A stretch of 58,441 nt of DNA, from positions 1-58,441 of the forward strand of contig JANNRJ010000038.1 in the NCBI GenBank assembly GCA_031401235.1, read 5' to 3'. Made by a program: the position numbers and the translations under genes. This DNA is from UBA3006 sp031401235. Its GTDB lineage: Bacteria; Actinomycetota; Acidimicrobiia; Acidimicrobiales; Ilumatobacteraceae. The notes beneath the pieces are model-generated. The model ran no database searches and was not told where the DNA came from. It was given only the letters and a program-made list of their open reading frames with translations. Each line of letters starts with the position of its first letter. Position 1 is the stretch's first letter. Below are positions 35,325 through 44,227 of the stretch, piece by piece.

Positions 35325-36269
35325 ATGTCCGCACGCTCGCGAGAGTTGCCCCGTCGTTCATGTTTGTCAATACCAGGGTCATCCGAAAAAATGATCGGCA
35401 AAGGTCCTTCGATTCCCGCCGACATGGTGTTTTTGGATCTCGAAGATGCGGTGGCGCCAAAAGAAAAGGAAGCATCGCGGAGCAAAATTGCCAATGCGAT
35501 TCGCACTCTTGATTGGGGCGACAAAGTGATGTGTGTGCGCGTCAATGACTGGACTACAAAGTGGACCGCATTCGACATTCTCGAAGTTGTCGCCAATGCC
35601 GGACCACGACTCGACGAAATTATGTTGCCAAAAGTAGAAAATGCGGCACAGATTGTTGCCACCGACTTGTTGCTTCGTCAGGTCGAAATCGCCAGCTCGT
35701 TACCAATCGGACACATTGGAATCGAAGCGCAGATTGAAACCGCTCGCGGCCTGATCAACGTCGAAGAGATTTGTGCCGCCAGTTCGCGCCTCGAGACGAT
35801 CGTCTTTGGTCCGGCTGATTTCGCTGCCAGCATGGAAATGCCGGTGCTCACTGGTGGTGTCCCAATCGCCGAATACCCCGGTGATCACTTCAATTATGTG
35901 TTCAGCAAAATCCTGATGGCAGGTCGAGCAAATGGGTTACAGGTAATTGACGGCCCTTATTTGCATGTGCGTGACAGCGAAGGTTTGCGGGCATATAGTC
36001 AGCGCACCCGAACGCTTGGATATGACGGCAAATGGGCATTGCATCCCGATCAGGTGACGGTGCTCAATGAGGTTTTTTCTCCGACTCAAGAACAATTTGA
36101 TAAAGCTTGGACGATTCTCGATGCGTATGAGAATGCGACCGAAGGTGAGGGCAAGGGCGCCGTTATGTTTGGCGATGAGATGATCGATGAGGCAAGCCGC
36201 AAGATGGCGCTCAAATTCATTTCGCGTGGCGAGCGTGCCGGTCTAAAGCGCTCACCACTAACCGCGTAG
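35325..36269 (+). CDS. mcl: HpcH/HpaI-family CoA-ester lyase, probable malyl-CoA/beta-methylmalyl-CoA lyase
   Basis: A 314-residue CitE-like lyase: RRSCLSIPGSSEKMIGKG, VFLDLEDAVAPKEKE (metal-binding Asp/Glu), QIETARGLINVEEI and FGPADFAASM. In the ethylmalonyl-CoA pathway such an enzyme splits beta-methylmalyl-CoA into glyoxylate and propionyl-CoA. Methylsuccinyl-CoA dehydrogenase-like and MaoC hydratase genes nearby support that. A TAAACT -10 (35312-35317) lies 7 bases before the ATG. CitE-like lyases of other pathways are the alternative. Confidence 0.78.
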   Translation: MSARSRELPRRSCLSIPGSSEKMIGKGPSIPADMVFLDLEDAVAPKEKEASRSKIANAIRTLDWGDKVMCVRVNDWTTKWTAFDILEVVANAGPRLDEIMLPKVENAAQIVATDLLLRQVEIASSLPIGHIGIEAQIETARGLINVEEICAASSRLETIVFGPADFAASMEMPVLTGGVPIAEYPGDHFNYVFSKILMAGRANGLQVIDGPYLHVRDSEGLRAYSQRTRTLGYDGKWALHPDQVTVLNEVFSPTQEQFDKAWTILDAYENATEGEGKGAVMFGDEMIDEASRKMALKFISRGERAGLKRSPLTA

Positions 36270-36282
36270 ATCTGTTCTCCAC

Positions 36283-36996
36283 ATGTCAGCGCGGTTTGAT
36301 GCAATCTTGTTTGATGCTGGGGGAATTTTTTTAGTTCCCGACCCAATCACCACTGGCATAATTATTCGCCAGTGTGGAGGGGATGGATCGGTGGAGAAAC
36401 TAATTCGCTCCCATTACGCCGGAATGAGCGCAATTGATGCTCATGTACCGCGCGGTGAGGGAATGTCAATTGAAAAATTCGGTTGGGATTCATATCGTGA
36501 GGCCTATGCCCAAGTCGCGGGAGTGCCAGAGCCACAATTGGAAGTAGCAGTAGAAAAGTTGCGCAGTCTTTTTTCGCCATTTTTATGGCGGTTTCCGTTG
36601 CTCGACTCAGTTTCTGCATTATGGAAGCTTTATTTGAAGAATGTGCCGATCGGTGTTGTTTCAAATGCAAGTGGTCAAATTGAACAGACGCTGGCCAATC
36701 AAAGCGTGTGTCAAGTTGGCCTAGGTGCTGGTGTACCGGTGCTCATTGTCACCGATTCAAGAGTGGTTGGCGTCGCTAAACCTGATCCCGGTGTGTTTAC
36801 CGATGCGATCGAATTATTGGCTCAACGCGGAATAGCTAAAGACCGGGTGGCTTATGTGGGCGACTCGTATGTAAATGATGTGATCGGCGCAATTAATGCT
36901 GGCCTTGTCCCGCTGCTGCTCGATCCATATGACGATCACGCCAATGAAAATTGCGAGCGAATTCATTCGCTGCATGAACTTTTGTCGCTTGTCTAA
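36283..36996 (+). CDS. HAD-superfamily hydrolase
   Basis: A 237-residue phosphatase-type HAD protein. Motif I is ILFDAGGIFL, in which the usual second Asp (DxD) is Gly. Motif II is VVSNASG, and motif IV is VAYVGDSYVNDVIGA preceded by KPDPGVF. The missing general-acid Asp may weaken phosphatase activity. It is 13 bases after the lyase gene; the role beside the CoA-ester genes is unknown. Confidence 0.8.
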   Translation: MSARFDAILFDAGGIFLVPDPITTGIIIRQCGGDGSVEKLIRSHYAGMSAIDAHVPRGEGMSIEKFGWDSYREAYAQVAGVPEPQLEVAVEKLRSLFSPFLWRFPLLDSVSALWKLYLKNVPIGVVSNASGQIEQTLANQSVCQVGLGAGVPVLIVTDSRVVGVAKPDPGVFTDAIELLAQRGIAKDRVAYVGDSYVNDVIGAINAGLVPLLLDPYDDHANENCERIHSLHELLSLV

Positions 36997-37010
36997 CTCT
37001 TGCGTCGTAA

Positions 37011-38621
37011 TTAATTCGATCGCGACTCTTCGACCAAGCGGCGGGCGATGACTTTTAGGCACAAAGTCTCATCGGCACCTTCGAAAATTGATAACACTCG
37101 AGCATCTACAAAAAGTCTGCTCACTGTGTATTCCTCGGCGTATCCATAGCCGCCGTGAATTTGCATCGCTTCGCGTGTTACCCACTCGGCCGCCTTGCAC
37201 ACGTATGCCTTAACCATGCTTGCTTGCAGTGAACCAACCCCTGTGCCCATTAATTTGGCAACCGAGTAACTGAATTGACGTGATGCCTGGATGACCACGG
37301 CCATCCGACCAAGTTTTGCTTTGGTCAGTTGATATTCGCTGATGTTGTGGCCAAAGACTTTTCGATTGGAGGCGTAATCGAGCGCGGATTCATAAGCCGC
37401 CTGCATCACACCTATGGCTCGGGCGGCAGTTTGCAAGCGTCCGTTTTCGAATCCTTCCATTTGGAAGTAAAAGCCCCGACCCAGACCCTCTTGTTCGCCA
37501 ATTAGATGATCGGCCGGAACCCACCAATTTTCAAGCGACACCTCATACGAATGCATACCGCGATATCCGATCGTGTCGATTGGACGACCTTCCAACTTCC
37601 CGCCACCCGGTTGACTGAAAGCAAAGCCTTGGGCATCGCCGCGTACCTTGGGGACGATGAAGACGCTTAGTCCGCGATGCGCCTTGGTGCGATCCGGATC
37701 GGTCCGAGCAAGCAACATCAGCACATCGGCCCGAGCCGCAAAGGTGCACCAAGTCTTGACGCCATTGATTACATAGCCGTCAGTTCCGACATCATTTTTT
37801 CCAGCGGTTGCGGTTGTTTTGATCCCAGCGACATCGCTGCCAAAGTCAGGTTCGGTCACCGCCACTGCGACCATAACTTCGCCCGATGCGAGTTTGGGCA
37901 ACCAATAGTGTTTCTGTGATTCCGTACCACCCTTGACTAATGCCCGGGTGAGAATCTCTGGTCGGGTGATCAGTGATCCACCGATTCCCAAAGATGCGCG
38001 GGAAAGTTCTTCGGTGGCAATGCAACTGGCCATATATTCGCCCTCGCCGCCTTCACTAAAACCACCGTAACGAGTTGGAATCGACAGACCGAATGCGCCA
38101 ATTTCGGCCAAGCCAGTAATAATTTCTTCGGGCACATCTTCGTTGAAACGGTGAACATGCTCGGCTCGTGGAGCGATTACCTTCGTGGCGAAACTGCGGA
38201 ACGTGTCTTGCACCATTTCGAATTCGCTATCCAAGTGGCGTGGTCCGGGTGTTGAACTTAGAGACGCGACAAATTCAGGGTCGCGAAATTTAGTCAAAAA
38301 CTCGGTCGCGCCTCCGAGAGCACTCTCATCCAAACCCCATTGTTGGTGTCGACCGATTAGCCGTGCCGTTATGTCGTGGGCCATGTCGGCAACGAATGCA
38401 CAGGTGAGGCGCGCTTCTAGCGATCCTTTGGCACCGTATTGGAGCAGTGAATGTGCTGTCTCAACTACAGCCGCGGAATGGGCGAGATCGTAGGCCAACA
38501 CTTGGTGCACCTCGGGTCCGCCTGTGGCAGCTAAATGAGTTACACCCTTGTCGACAACGTCGCTTGCCAGGCCGACGACTTTTGCCGCCCACTCAAGGTC
38601 GGAAGTCAATTCGGGCGCCAT
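37011..38621 (-). CDS. mcd: Acyl-CoA dehydrogenase with N-terminal extension, probable (2S)-methylsuccinyl-CoA dehydrogenase
   Basis: A 536-residue flavoprotein. Residues 150-536 are a full acyl-CoA dehydrogenase (AVTEPDFGSDVAGI, IHGGYGYAEEYTVSRLFVDAR, FEGADETLCL with the likely catalytic Glu region). Residues 1-145 form a helical extension not found in ordinary family members but known in methylsuccinyl-CoA dehydrogenases of the ethylmalonyl-CoA pathway. The lyase at 35325 and hydratase at 39960 flank it. The specific substrate is inferred, not shown. Confidence 0.75.
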   Translation of the reverse strand: MAPELTSDLEWAAKVVGLASDVVDKGVTHLAATGGPEVHQVLAYDLAHSAAVVETAHSLLQYGAKGSLEARLTCAFVADMAHDITARLIGRHQQWGLDESALGGATEFLTKFRDPEFVASLSSTPGPRHLDSEFEMVQDTFRSFATKVIAPRAEHVHRFNEDVPEEIITGLAEIGAFGLSIPTRYGGFSEGGEGEYMASCIATEELSRASLGIGGSLITRPEILTRALVKGGTESQKHYWLPKLASGEVMVAVAVTEPDFGSDVAGIKTTATAGKNDVGTDGYVINGVKTWCTFAARADVLMLLARTDPDRTKAHRGLSVFIVPKVRGDAQGFAFSQPGGGKLEGRPIDTIGYRGMHSYEVSLENWWVPADHLIGEQEGLGRGFYFQMEGFENGRLQTAARAIGVMQAAYESALDYASNRKVFGHNISEYQLTKAKLGRMAVVIQASRQFSYSVAKLMGTGVGSLQASMVKAYVCKAAEWVTREAMQIHGGYGYAEEYTVSRLFVDARVLSIFEGADETLCLKVIARRLVEESRSN

Positions 38622-38739
38622 CCTTTAAACGCTAGTTATATCGCCTTGAATTGACCTAACTAAGGGTGGTTTCACTGCTGTGTCTACGATAGAGCGATGA
38701 AGGCGGGACGATGATCTTGCCGTGGGTCGGCCATCAACG

Positions 38740-39948
38740 ATGACAGCCACTACGCGTCGAGCACAACTATCTCGACTTCGCGCATCATTCAAGGGATTGA
38801 AATACGTGCTGATCGCAGCCGTGCTCTATTTCTTTGTCCTGCCCCTTATTCCAGGATTCCGCAACGCCGTGTCCAGGTTGGGTCAGATCAATGTCTGGCT
38901 ATTGATCCTCGGACTGGGACTCGAAATTTCGGCGTTGTTGTGTTACTCCCTGCTCACCCATACCGCACTTGGTCCACAAGCAAATAAAGTTTCGGTGATG
39001 CGATTATTTCGCATTCAATTGAGCACAAAGTCTGTCGGCAATATTGTGCCAGGTGGAAGTGCGGCGAGTTCGGCGTTGGGCTATCGCTTACTCGTGTTAT
39101 CAGGAATTCCGGGCCCCGATGCCGGTTTCGCCTTGGCCACCGCCGGTCTCGGATCGGCGGTCGTATTGAACCTTATTTTGTGGTTCGGTCTTATCGTCTC
39201 GATTCCATTGCGAGGGGTAAATGCGGTGTATGGAGCGGCAGCACTCATTGGCATCGTCGTCATGGGTGCGGTGGCGGCAATGATCCTTGGATTAATGGAT
39301 GGACAGGGACGTGCGGAACGCGCACTGCGATGGATCGCTCGGCGATTACGTCAAGATGAAGATCGAATTGGGGAAGTAACTCGTCATTTGGCCAACCGTC
39401 TGGACGGTCTAATTCGCGAACCGGTTCTTCTTGTTCGAGTTTTTATTTGGGCTACCGCCAACTGGGTGCTTGACATCGCGGCGCTGTGGGTATTTTTACG
39501 CGCATTTGGTGGTTCAGTAGCAATCGACGGATTAGTCGTTTCGTTCGGCATCGCCAATGTGCTCTCTAGTGTGCCGATTACTCCTGGTGGACTCGGCATC
39601 GTCGAAGGTATCTACATTCCGACCCTCGTCGGCTTTGGGTTGGGTAGGTCCACTGCAACAGTTGGAGTACTCACGTATCGAGTGGCCCAGTATTGGTTGC
39701 CGATCCTGATCGGCGGAATTTGTTACCTAACGCTACGGGTCGGGCCATTTGCCATTGAGAGGCGAGATCGCTTGGTGCCGTTAAGCCGGGTTGCACTCGA
39801 TCCCAAGTTGAATCGAAGAAATAAAATTGAGTGGATCGAGAAATATGCTCCGCAAGATCGTACTGGTCAATATCCACTGCCAGATTTCAGCGGCAAGGGT
39901 CTCGGTGACGACACCCCGGTTCAGCCTGATTCAAAGCGAAGTGAGTAG
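38740..39948 (+). CDS. Flippase-like integral membrane protein (LPG synthase TM / UPF0104 family)
   Basis: From ATG 38740 it has 402 residues and about eight membrane segments. It carries the family motifs STKSVGNIVPGGSAASSALGYRLL near residue 95 (cut to the key segment VPGGSAAS) and SVPITPGGLGIVEG near residue 285. Family members include the membrane part of lysyl-PG synthases and glycan flippases. The C-terminal 60 residues are polar. The TAG stop is the start of a TAGCGT -10 for the next gene. Confidence 0.82.
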   Translation: MTATTRRAQLSRLRASFKGLKYVLIAAVLYFFVLPLIPGFRNAVSRLGQINVWLLILGLGLEISALLCYSLLTHTALGPQANKVSVMRLFRIQLSTKSVGNIVPGGSAASSALGYRLLVLSGIPGPDAGFALATAGLGSAVVLNLILWFGLIVSIPLRGVNAVYGAAALIGIVVMGAVAAMILGLMDGQGRAERALRWIARRLRQDEDRIGEVTRHLANRLDGLIREPVLLVRVFIWATANWVLDIAALWVFLRAFGGSVAIDGLVVSFGIANVLSSVPITPGGLGIVEGIYIPTLVGFGLGRSTATVGVLTYRVAQYWLPILIGGICYLTLRVGPFAIERRDRLVPLSRVALDPKLNRRNKIEWIEKYAPQDRTGQYPLPDFSGKGLGDDTPVQPDSKRSE

Positions 39949-39959
39949 CGTGATCTGAC

Positions 39960-40475
39960 ATGACGACGCATGAACGCCCGTTTGGTCGGACACTTGAAGA
40001 CTTTGTGGTCGGCGACGTGTATCGCCATTGGCCGGGCAAGACAATCACGGAGGCCGACAACCACTTGTTTTGCATGATCACTATGAATCATCATCCATTA
40101 CATACCAATGATTGGTTTGCGGCACAAAGCGTGCAAGGTCGCAACGTGGTAGTTGGCAATCTCGTGTATTCGCTTGTGCTCGGAATGAGTGTTCCTGACG
40201 TGAGTGGTGCGGCAATTGCAAATCTTGAGGTTGAAACTCTTCAGCACAAGTTTCCAACATTTCATGGCGACACGATTCACGCCGAGACTCGAGTACTTGA
40301 TGTGCAAGAGTCGAAGTCAAAGCATGATCGAGGAATCGTCACCGTGGAAACGAAAGGTTTCAACCAAGAGGGCAAGGAAGTTTGTTACTTCCGCCGCCGA
40401 GTCATGGTCTGGAAACGCGAGTTCGTACCAGTTCGCACCCGCCCGTACGACGGTCACGACGTCTGGACCGATTAG
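39960..40475 (+). CDS. mch: MaoC-family hydratase, probable mesaconyl-CoA hydratase
   Basis: A 171-residue single hotdog-fold MaoC protein: FVVGDVYRHWPGKTITEADN, then FCMITMNHHPLHTNDWFA with the catalytic Asp/His region, and FPTFHGDTIHAETRVLD. Actinobacterial ethylmalonyl-CoA clusters use a hydratase of this size next to lyase and dehydrogenase genes, as here. Other enoyl-CoA hydratases are possible. TAGCGT (39946-39951) is 8 bases before the ATG. Confidence 0.75.
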   Translation: MTTHERPFGRTLEDFVVGDVYRHWPGKTITEADNHLFCMITMNHHPLHTNDWFAAQSVQGRNVVVGNLVYSLVLGMSVPDVSGAAIANLEVETLQHKFPTFHGDTIHAETRVLDVQESKSKHDRGIVTVETKGFNQEGKEVCYFRRRVMVWKREFVPVRTRPYDGHDVWTD

Positions 40476-41326
40476 ACGACATCGTTGCCCCATTACTGAA
40501 ATGGGGAATGCCTCAACTTCGTGATTTTCCGTGGCGACGGACGCGCGATCGGTGGCCCGTCCTGGTCAGCGAAGTGATGTCGCAACAAACTCAAATTGAA
40601 CGTGTGGTGACCAAATTTGGTCCGTTCATCGAGAAGTTTTCGACACCATTGGAGTGTGCCCAAGTGTCGCTTGGCGAATTACTTGTGTTGTGGCAAGGAC
40701 TCGGCTATCCGCGTCGGTGCAGAGACTTACACACCTCTGCACAGATCATGGTGGAGGAGTTTGGCGGTGAGGTCCCTGGAACGCTGGAACAACTACTTGC
40801 CCTCCCAGGTGTCGGTCCCTACACCGCTCGCGCGGTTCTCGCATTTGCCGATGGTGTCGATATTGGTGTTGTGGACACCAACATCGCCCGGGTATTTTCG
40901 CGAGTTGTAAATCGCGAACTGCGTAGTCGCGAGTTGCAGAAGTTTGCTGATGAAGCCGTACCTACCGGCCGTGGCTGGGAATGGAATCAAATTGTGATGG
41001 ATTTTGGGGCGCGAATGTGCACGGCCTCAGCACCGAAATGCACCGAGTGCCCGATTCGCTTACATTGTGCTTGGCGTGGTGGACCAGACGGCGACCCAGC
41101 TCCGGGTACCGCCGGGACGAGTAAACCTCAGTCCCGCTTTAAAGGCTCCAATCGCCAAGCGCGCGGCCAATTGATGCGGTCCCTCAATGATGGTGGTGTC
41201 AGCGTTTCACGCGCGTCGCAAGTGATGGGGTTACAAGAGCATCCAGATCGTTCGGCACAGGTCGTTCAATCGTTATTGGACGACGGATTGATCGTGGCTA
41301 ATGACTCGATGTATTTTCTGCCGTAA
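40382..41326 (+). CDS. mutY: A/G-specific adenine glycosylase
   Basis: Removes adenine opposite 8-oxoguanine. It shows FPWRRTRDRWPVLVSEVMSQQTQ (catalytic Glu; given only as the EVMSQQTQ core), the helix-hairpin-helix LLALPGVGPYTARAV, catalytic Asp in GVVDTNIARV and a [4Fe-4S] loop C-x6-C-x2-C-x5-C ending in RLHC. The C-terminal MutT-like domain is reduced. The start is uncertain. Similarity begins about 40470, upstream of the first good ATG (40508), and the only ATG/GTG/TTG further up is TTG 40382, inside the MaoC gene. Confidence 0.88.
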   Translation: MLLPPPSHGLETRVRTSSHPPVRRSRRLDRLDDIVAPLLKWGMPQLRDFPWRRTRDRWPVLVSEVMSQQTQIERVVTKFGPFIEKFSTPLECAQVSLGELLVLWQGLGYPRRCRDLHTSAQIMVEEFGGEVPGTLEQLLALPGVGPYTARAVLAFADGVDIGVVDTNIARVFSRVVNRELRSRELQKFADEAVPTGRGWEWNQIVMDFGARMCTASAPKCTECPIRLHCAWRGGPDGDPAPGTAGTSKPQSRFKGSNRQARGQLMRSLNDGGVSVSRASQVMGLQEHPDRSAQVVQSLLDDGLIVANDSMYFLP

Positions 41327-41834
41327 CAGCATTCATGATTTCGTCGAATACCAAATCGGCATAGGCCCGCATTTCGTCGTCTGTTCGGTCCTGAATCGGG
41401 TGCGGAACAAACACTCGCTTAAGGTCGGGTAGGCCGAGCGAAGTTGATTGGGCCACCGCCGCCTGAACGAACTCACGCGAAGCCACGAACATACTCGCCA
41501 CGCCCCGGGATTCTAAATCGACGATGTCGTGCACACTGCACGACGTACAACTGCCTCAATCGGCTAGGGCTTCGATCACCACATTGCACGTCGTGGCAAT
41601 TTCGTGACGCAGGTCAATCGGTGCCGGTTTAGTGAAAGTTGGTTTTTTGAATCGCTTAACTCGTGCGCCGATGTCTATCAGTCGCTTTTCTAAGCGATCC
41701 AGAAAGATATCTCCGCGAGCCTTAGAAATGTCCAATAATCCAACGGTGAGTCCGACGAGAGATTCGGGCCGCGACACAAGTTTTCGTGTGACAAGTCGCC
41801 GTTCGTTTGTTGGATCCAGAACTGTCGTGGTCAT
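41298..41834 (-). CDS. UGSC-family selenoprotein (UGA read as selenocysteine)
   Basis: Two adjacent open frames join if the in-frame TGA at 41558-41556 is read as Sec, giving 178 residues. The junction reads VIEALAD-U-GSCTSCSVHD, which is the U/C-G-S-C signature of the UGSC (seleno)protein family. An 8-bp hairpin begins 11 bases after the UGA. The ATG overlaps the stop of the thioredoxin-fused partner by 4 bases, so the pair is co-translated. The end overlaps convergent mutY by 29 bases. The biochemical role of the family is unknown; a redox function is likely. Confidence 0.88.
41526..41544 (-). promoter_or_regulatory. Bacterial SECIS-like hairpin of the UGSC gene
   Basis: On the mRNA strand GTCGTGCA pairs perfectly with TGCACGAC around GTG (or a five-base AGUGU loop if the top pair opens). 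The loop lies 20-22 bases after the UGA and contains G near its start, as SelB-binding bacterial SECIS elements do. It lies inside the coding sequence, as expected. Confidence 0.75.
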
Positions 41835-43276
41835 GTGGTCACTACCTTAGTGATGGGGTCGCTTCCTTTGGGTCCGTTGGCCCAGCCTCCGATGATTGCC
41901 GAAAACAGACCAGCGCCTCCGCCAGCATGGGCGAGCAGAATTCCTCCGGGACGAAACTTTGGCAGCGTGGCGTCGTGAAAATGCTGGGGGACACCTTCGG
42001 CCATTCCGTGAGCGCCTCGCACAATGTCAACGCCGGCAAGTTGCAATTGTGACTCAAGAAATTGGGTCAGGCGATTGCGGTCCCATTTCGCCTCGGTAAA
42101 GACGCGCCCGTGTTCTGGGCCAACTACAAGCAATGCATCAAAGGCAAACGGTAATTTCGGGTGTTGCACGCTGAGCAAACACGTCGCCAGCGAGGTGGCG
42201 AGTTGCTCGGGCTCGCGGGCTAGTTGATCCACCACGCAGCGTGGACCTTCGCCGGCAAACACAGTCACTGCATTCATATTTGGGTCAATTCCGCGGGCTG
42301 TTGCTAGCGATGTCCAAGGCGATCCTGCTTCGTCTTCGGCGAAACAGAAACTTAATTTTCCAGGCATGCCATGGGCGGCACGATCGATCTCGCCGGGACG
42401 CCCACCACCCACATTGCGAATTGTGAGTTGCACGGCCCGACCAATAGTGAGATTGGCGCGGTTGCCTTGCCCAAAAACGTTTACGCCGCTGTTCATCCCA
42501 ATCGCGCGAGTTCCGGGTCCGTTACAAATGATCACCGGCCCAACAGGCATGGTTGTGGCGAGCACCCCGTGCATATTGAATTCATCGGTACATACGGCTT
42601 CTAGGGCGGCAATCACCCACGGCAAATACTCCGGCAAACATCCAGCCATCACCGCATTAATCGCTATTTTTTCAACACTGAGCTCGACAAGGTTGGGGGG
42701 AGCAATTGCCACGATCTCTTGGGGCGCTCGCGAAGTTCCACCCAACATATGCATCACCCGTGCTTCAGTGGGTGGTACTACGGGAAGGCCGTCGGTCCAG
42801 CCGCGGGCGAACAACGCTTCCATATCGTCTTCGCGTTCAGCAATCTCTAGTCGACGAGCGTGCAAAGGTGAACCCGAATGGCGCACACGCAATTCGTCGG
42901 CAAGATCGGGATCCACGCTGAGTGATCCACACCCGGGCCGAAACTCAACGAGGTCACTACCGAGATCACTGATGCCAGTGATTGCTTGCCATTCACGGCT
43001 AACCCATCCAACCGTACGTTCGACTTCGTGACCGTTTTCGACTCGTATCAAAGTTGGAACGGTCTCAATATTGTGATGCCAACTCATCGCAAGATCCGAA
43101 TCGTAAATTGCTTTCACACCTTCTGGAAACGACGGATCGTCTTGAGTGAATACGGTGAACGGCACTGACTCGCTGGCCAGACGTTGGACTACGGGCACCA
43201 CCATCACACAGGTGGCGCAATCCCGTTTCACAAAAACGACAAGTCCCTCTGGCAGTAGCGGCGGAGGCATGGTCAC
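41831..43276 (-). CDS. Thioredoxin domain fused to the UGSC-partner domain
   Basis: A 481-residue protein. Residues 10-95 are a thioredoxin/glutaredoxin-like domain with Cys20-x2-Cys23 (RDCATC) and a cis-Pro in ETVPTLI. Residues 140-481 form an uncharacterised domain with TDGLPVVPPTEA, EKIAINAVMAGCLPEYLPWV, GPVIICNGPG and GEGPRCVVDQ segments, a type I associate with UGSC neighbours. Direct fusion to thioredoxin suggests electron transfer to the selenoprotein encoded next, with which it overlaps by 4 bases. Confidence 0.7.
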   Translation of the reverse strand: MTMPPPLLPEGLVVFVKRDCATCVMVVPVVQRLASESVPFTVFTQDDPSFPEGVKAIYDSDLAMSWHHNIETVPTLIRVENGHEVERTVGWVSREWQAITGISDLGSDLVEFRPGCGSLSVDPDLADELRVRHSGSPLHARRLEIAEREDDMEALFARGWTDGLPVVPPTEARVMHMLGGTSRAPQEIVAIAPPNLVELSVEKIAINAVMAGCLPEYLPWVIAALEAVCTDEFNMHGVLATTMPVGPVIICNGPGTRAIGMNSGVNVFGQGNRANLTIGRAVQLTIRNVGGGRPGEIDRAAHGMPGKLSFCFAEDEAGSPWTSLATARGIDPNMNAVTVFAGEGPRCVVDQLAREPEQLATSLATCLLSVQHPKLPFAFDALLVVGPEHGRVFTEAKWDRNRLTQFLESQLQLAGVDIVRGAHGMAEGVPQHFHDATLPKFRPGGILLAHAGGGAGLFSAIIGGWANGPKGSDPITKVVTT

Positions 43277-43283
43277 CTTCTTG

Positions 43284-44186
43284 TTATCGGGCGATCCAGT
43301 TGAGAATCAATTCGTTCACAATTTCCGGCTGTTCCAAGTGCAAAAAATGTCCGACGTTTTCCACGATCCGAACCGAACTGTTCTCCGGTGCTCGCGATGA
43401 TGCGTCTTGGGCAACTTCGACGCCGATACACCCGTCATTGCGACCGTGCAGGTACAGCGTCGGTTGACTCGGAGTCTCTGTTTGTATCGCGGTCTGGATA
43501 TCGGCCAATGCCGGATCGCGAAATCCTGAACCAAGTGTGGCGCGGTAATAGCCAAGTGCTGCTTGTAAATGAAGTGGTTCGCTAAGTGCGTCTTTAACAT
43601 GCTGGCGGTCAACTTCGGAGGCATATCCGGGAGACCATTGCTCCCACAGCATGTCGGTAAAGGCAAAGTTATTAGCCGAGACGACAAAATCTGACAGCGG
43701 ATGTTGAAAGACGAACATGTACCAACTGCGTTGCAATTGTGTGAGATTGGTAAAAAAGGCGTTACCCATCGCACCCCATGGTGGAACGCTGAGGCCAACA
43801 ACCCGCTTCCACTTGTCTGGGTCGATGATCGCCGCGCCATACGTTGCCGGCGCGCCCCAATCATGTCCAATAATCACTGCCGTGTCGTCGCCGTCGAATG
43901 CCGTGTGAAGTGCATTTGCATCACTGGCTAATGCCGCAGTCTGGTATGCGCCATTTGGCGCCAATGAAGTTGGCAAAAACCCACGCATGAATGGGGCAAC
44001 GGCGTGGAAGCCTGCATCGGCTAAGGCTGGAAGCAGGTGACGCCATGAATGGGCTGAATCTGGAAATCCGTGCAAGCAAAGCGCCAATGGACCAGTGCCA
44101 CATTCAAGGACCGCAAAGTCGATGCCGTTTGCCGATACTCGTTTTTCGCTGAGCCTTGACGACTTTGCAAGCGGTGTGCCGACCAT
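43284..44186 (-). CDS. Epoxide hydrolase-like alpha/beta hydrolase
   Basis: A 300-residue protein with the oxyanion motif LHGFPDSAHSW and the nucleophile elbow IGHDWGAPATY, where the nucleophile is Asp as in epoxide hydrolases and haloalkane dehalogenases. The catalytic His is in NVGHFLHLEQP. A cap domain occupies about residues 140-215. The substrate is unknown. It is 8 bases upstream of the thioredoxin-fused gene on the same strand. Confidence 0.85.
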   Translation of the reverse strand: MVGTPLAKSSRLSEKRVSANGIDFAVLECGTGPLALCLHGFPDSAHSWRHLLPALADAGFHAVAPFMRGFLPTSLAPNGAYQTAALASDANALHTAFDGDDTAVIIGHDWGAPATYGAAIIDPDKWKRVVGLSVPPWGAMGNAFFTNLTQLQRSWYMFVFQHPLSDFVVSANNFAFTDMLWEQWSPGYASEVDRQHVKDALSEPLHLQAALGYYRATLGSGFRDPALADIQTAIQTETPSQPTLYLHGRNDGCIGVEVAQDASSRAPENSSVRIVENVGHFLHLEQPEIVNELILNWIAR

Positions 44187-44227
44187 AGGCCAAACGTTAG
44201 GTCATGGCTCTGAGTAGCATCGCGTCA

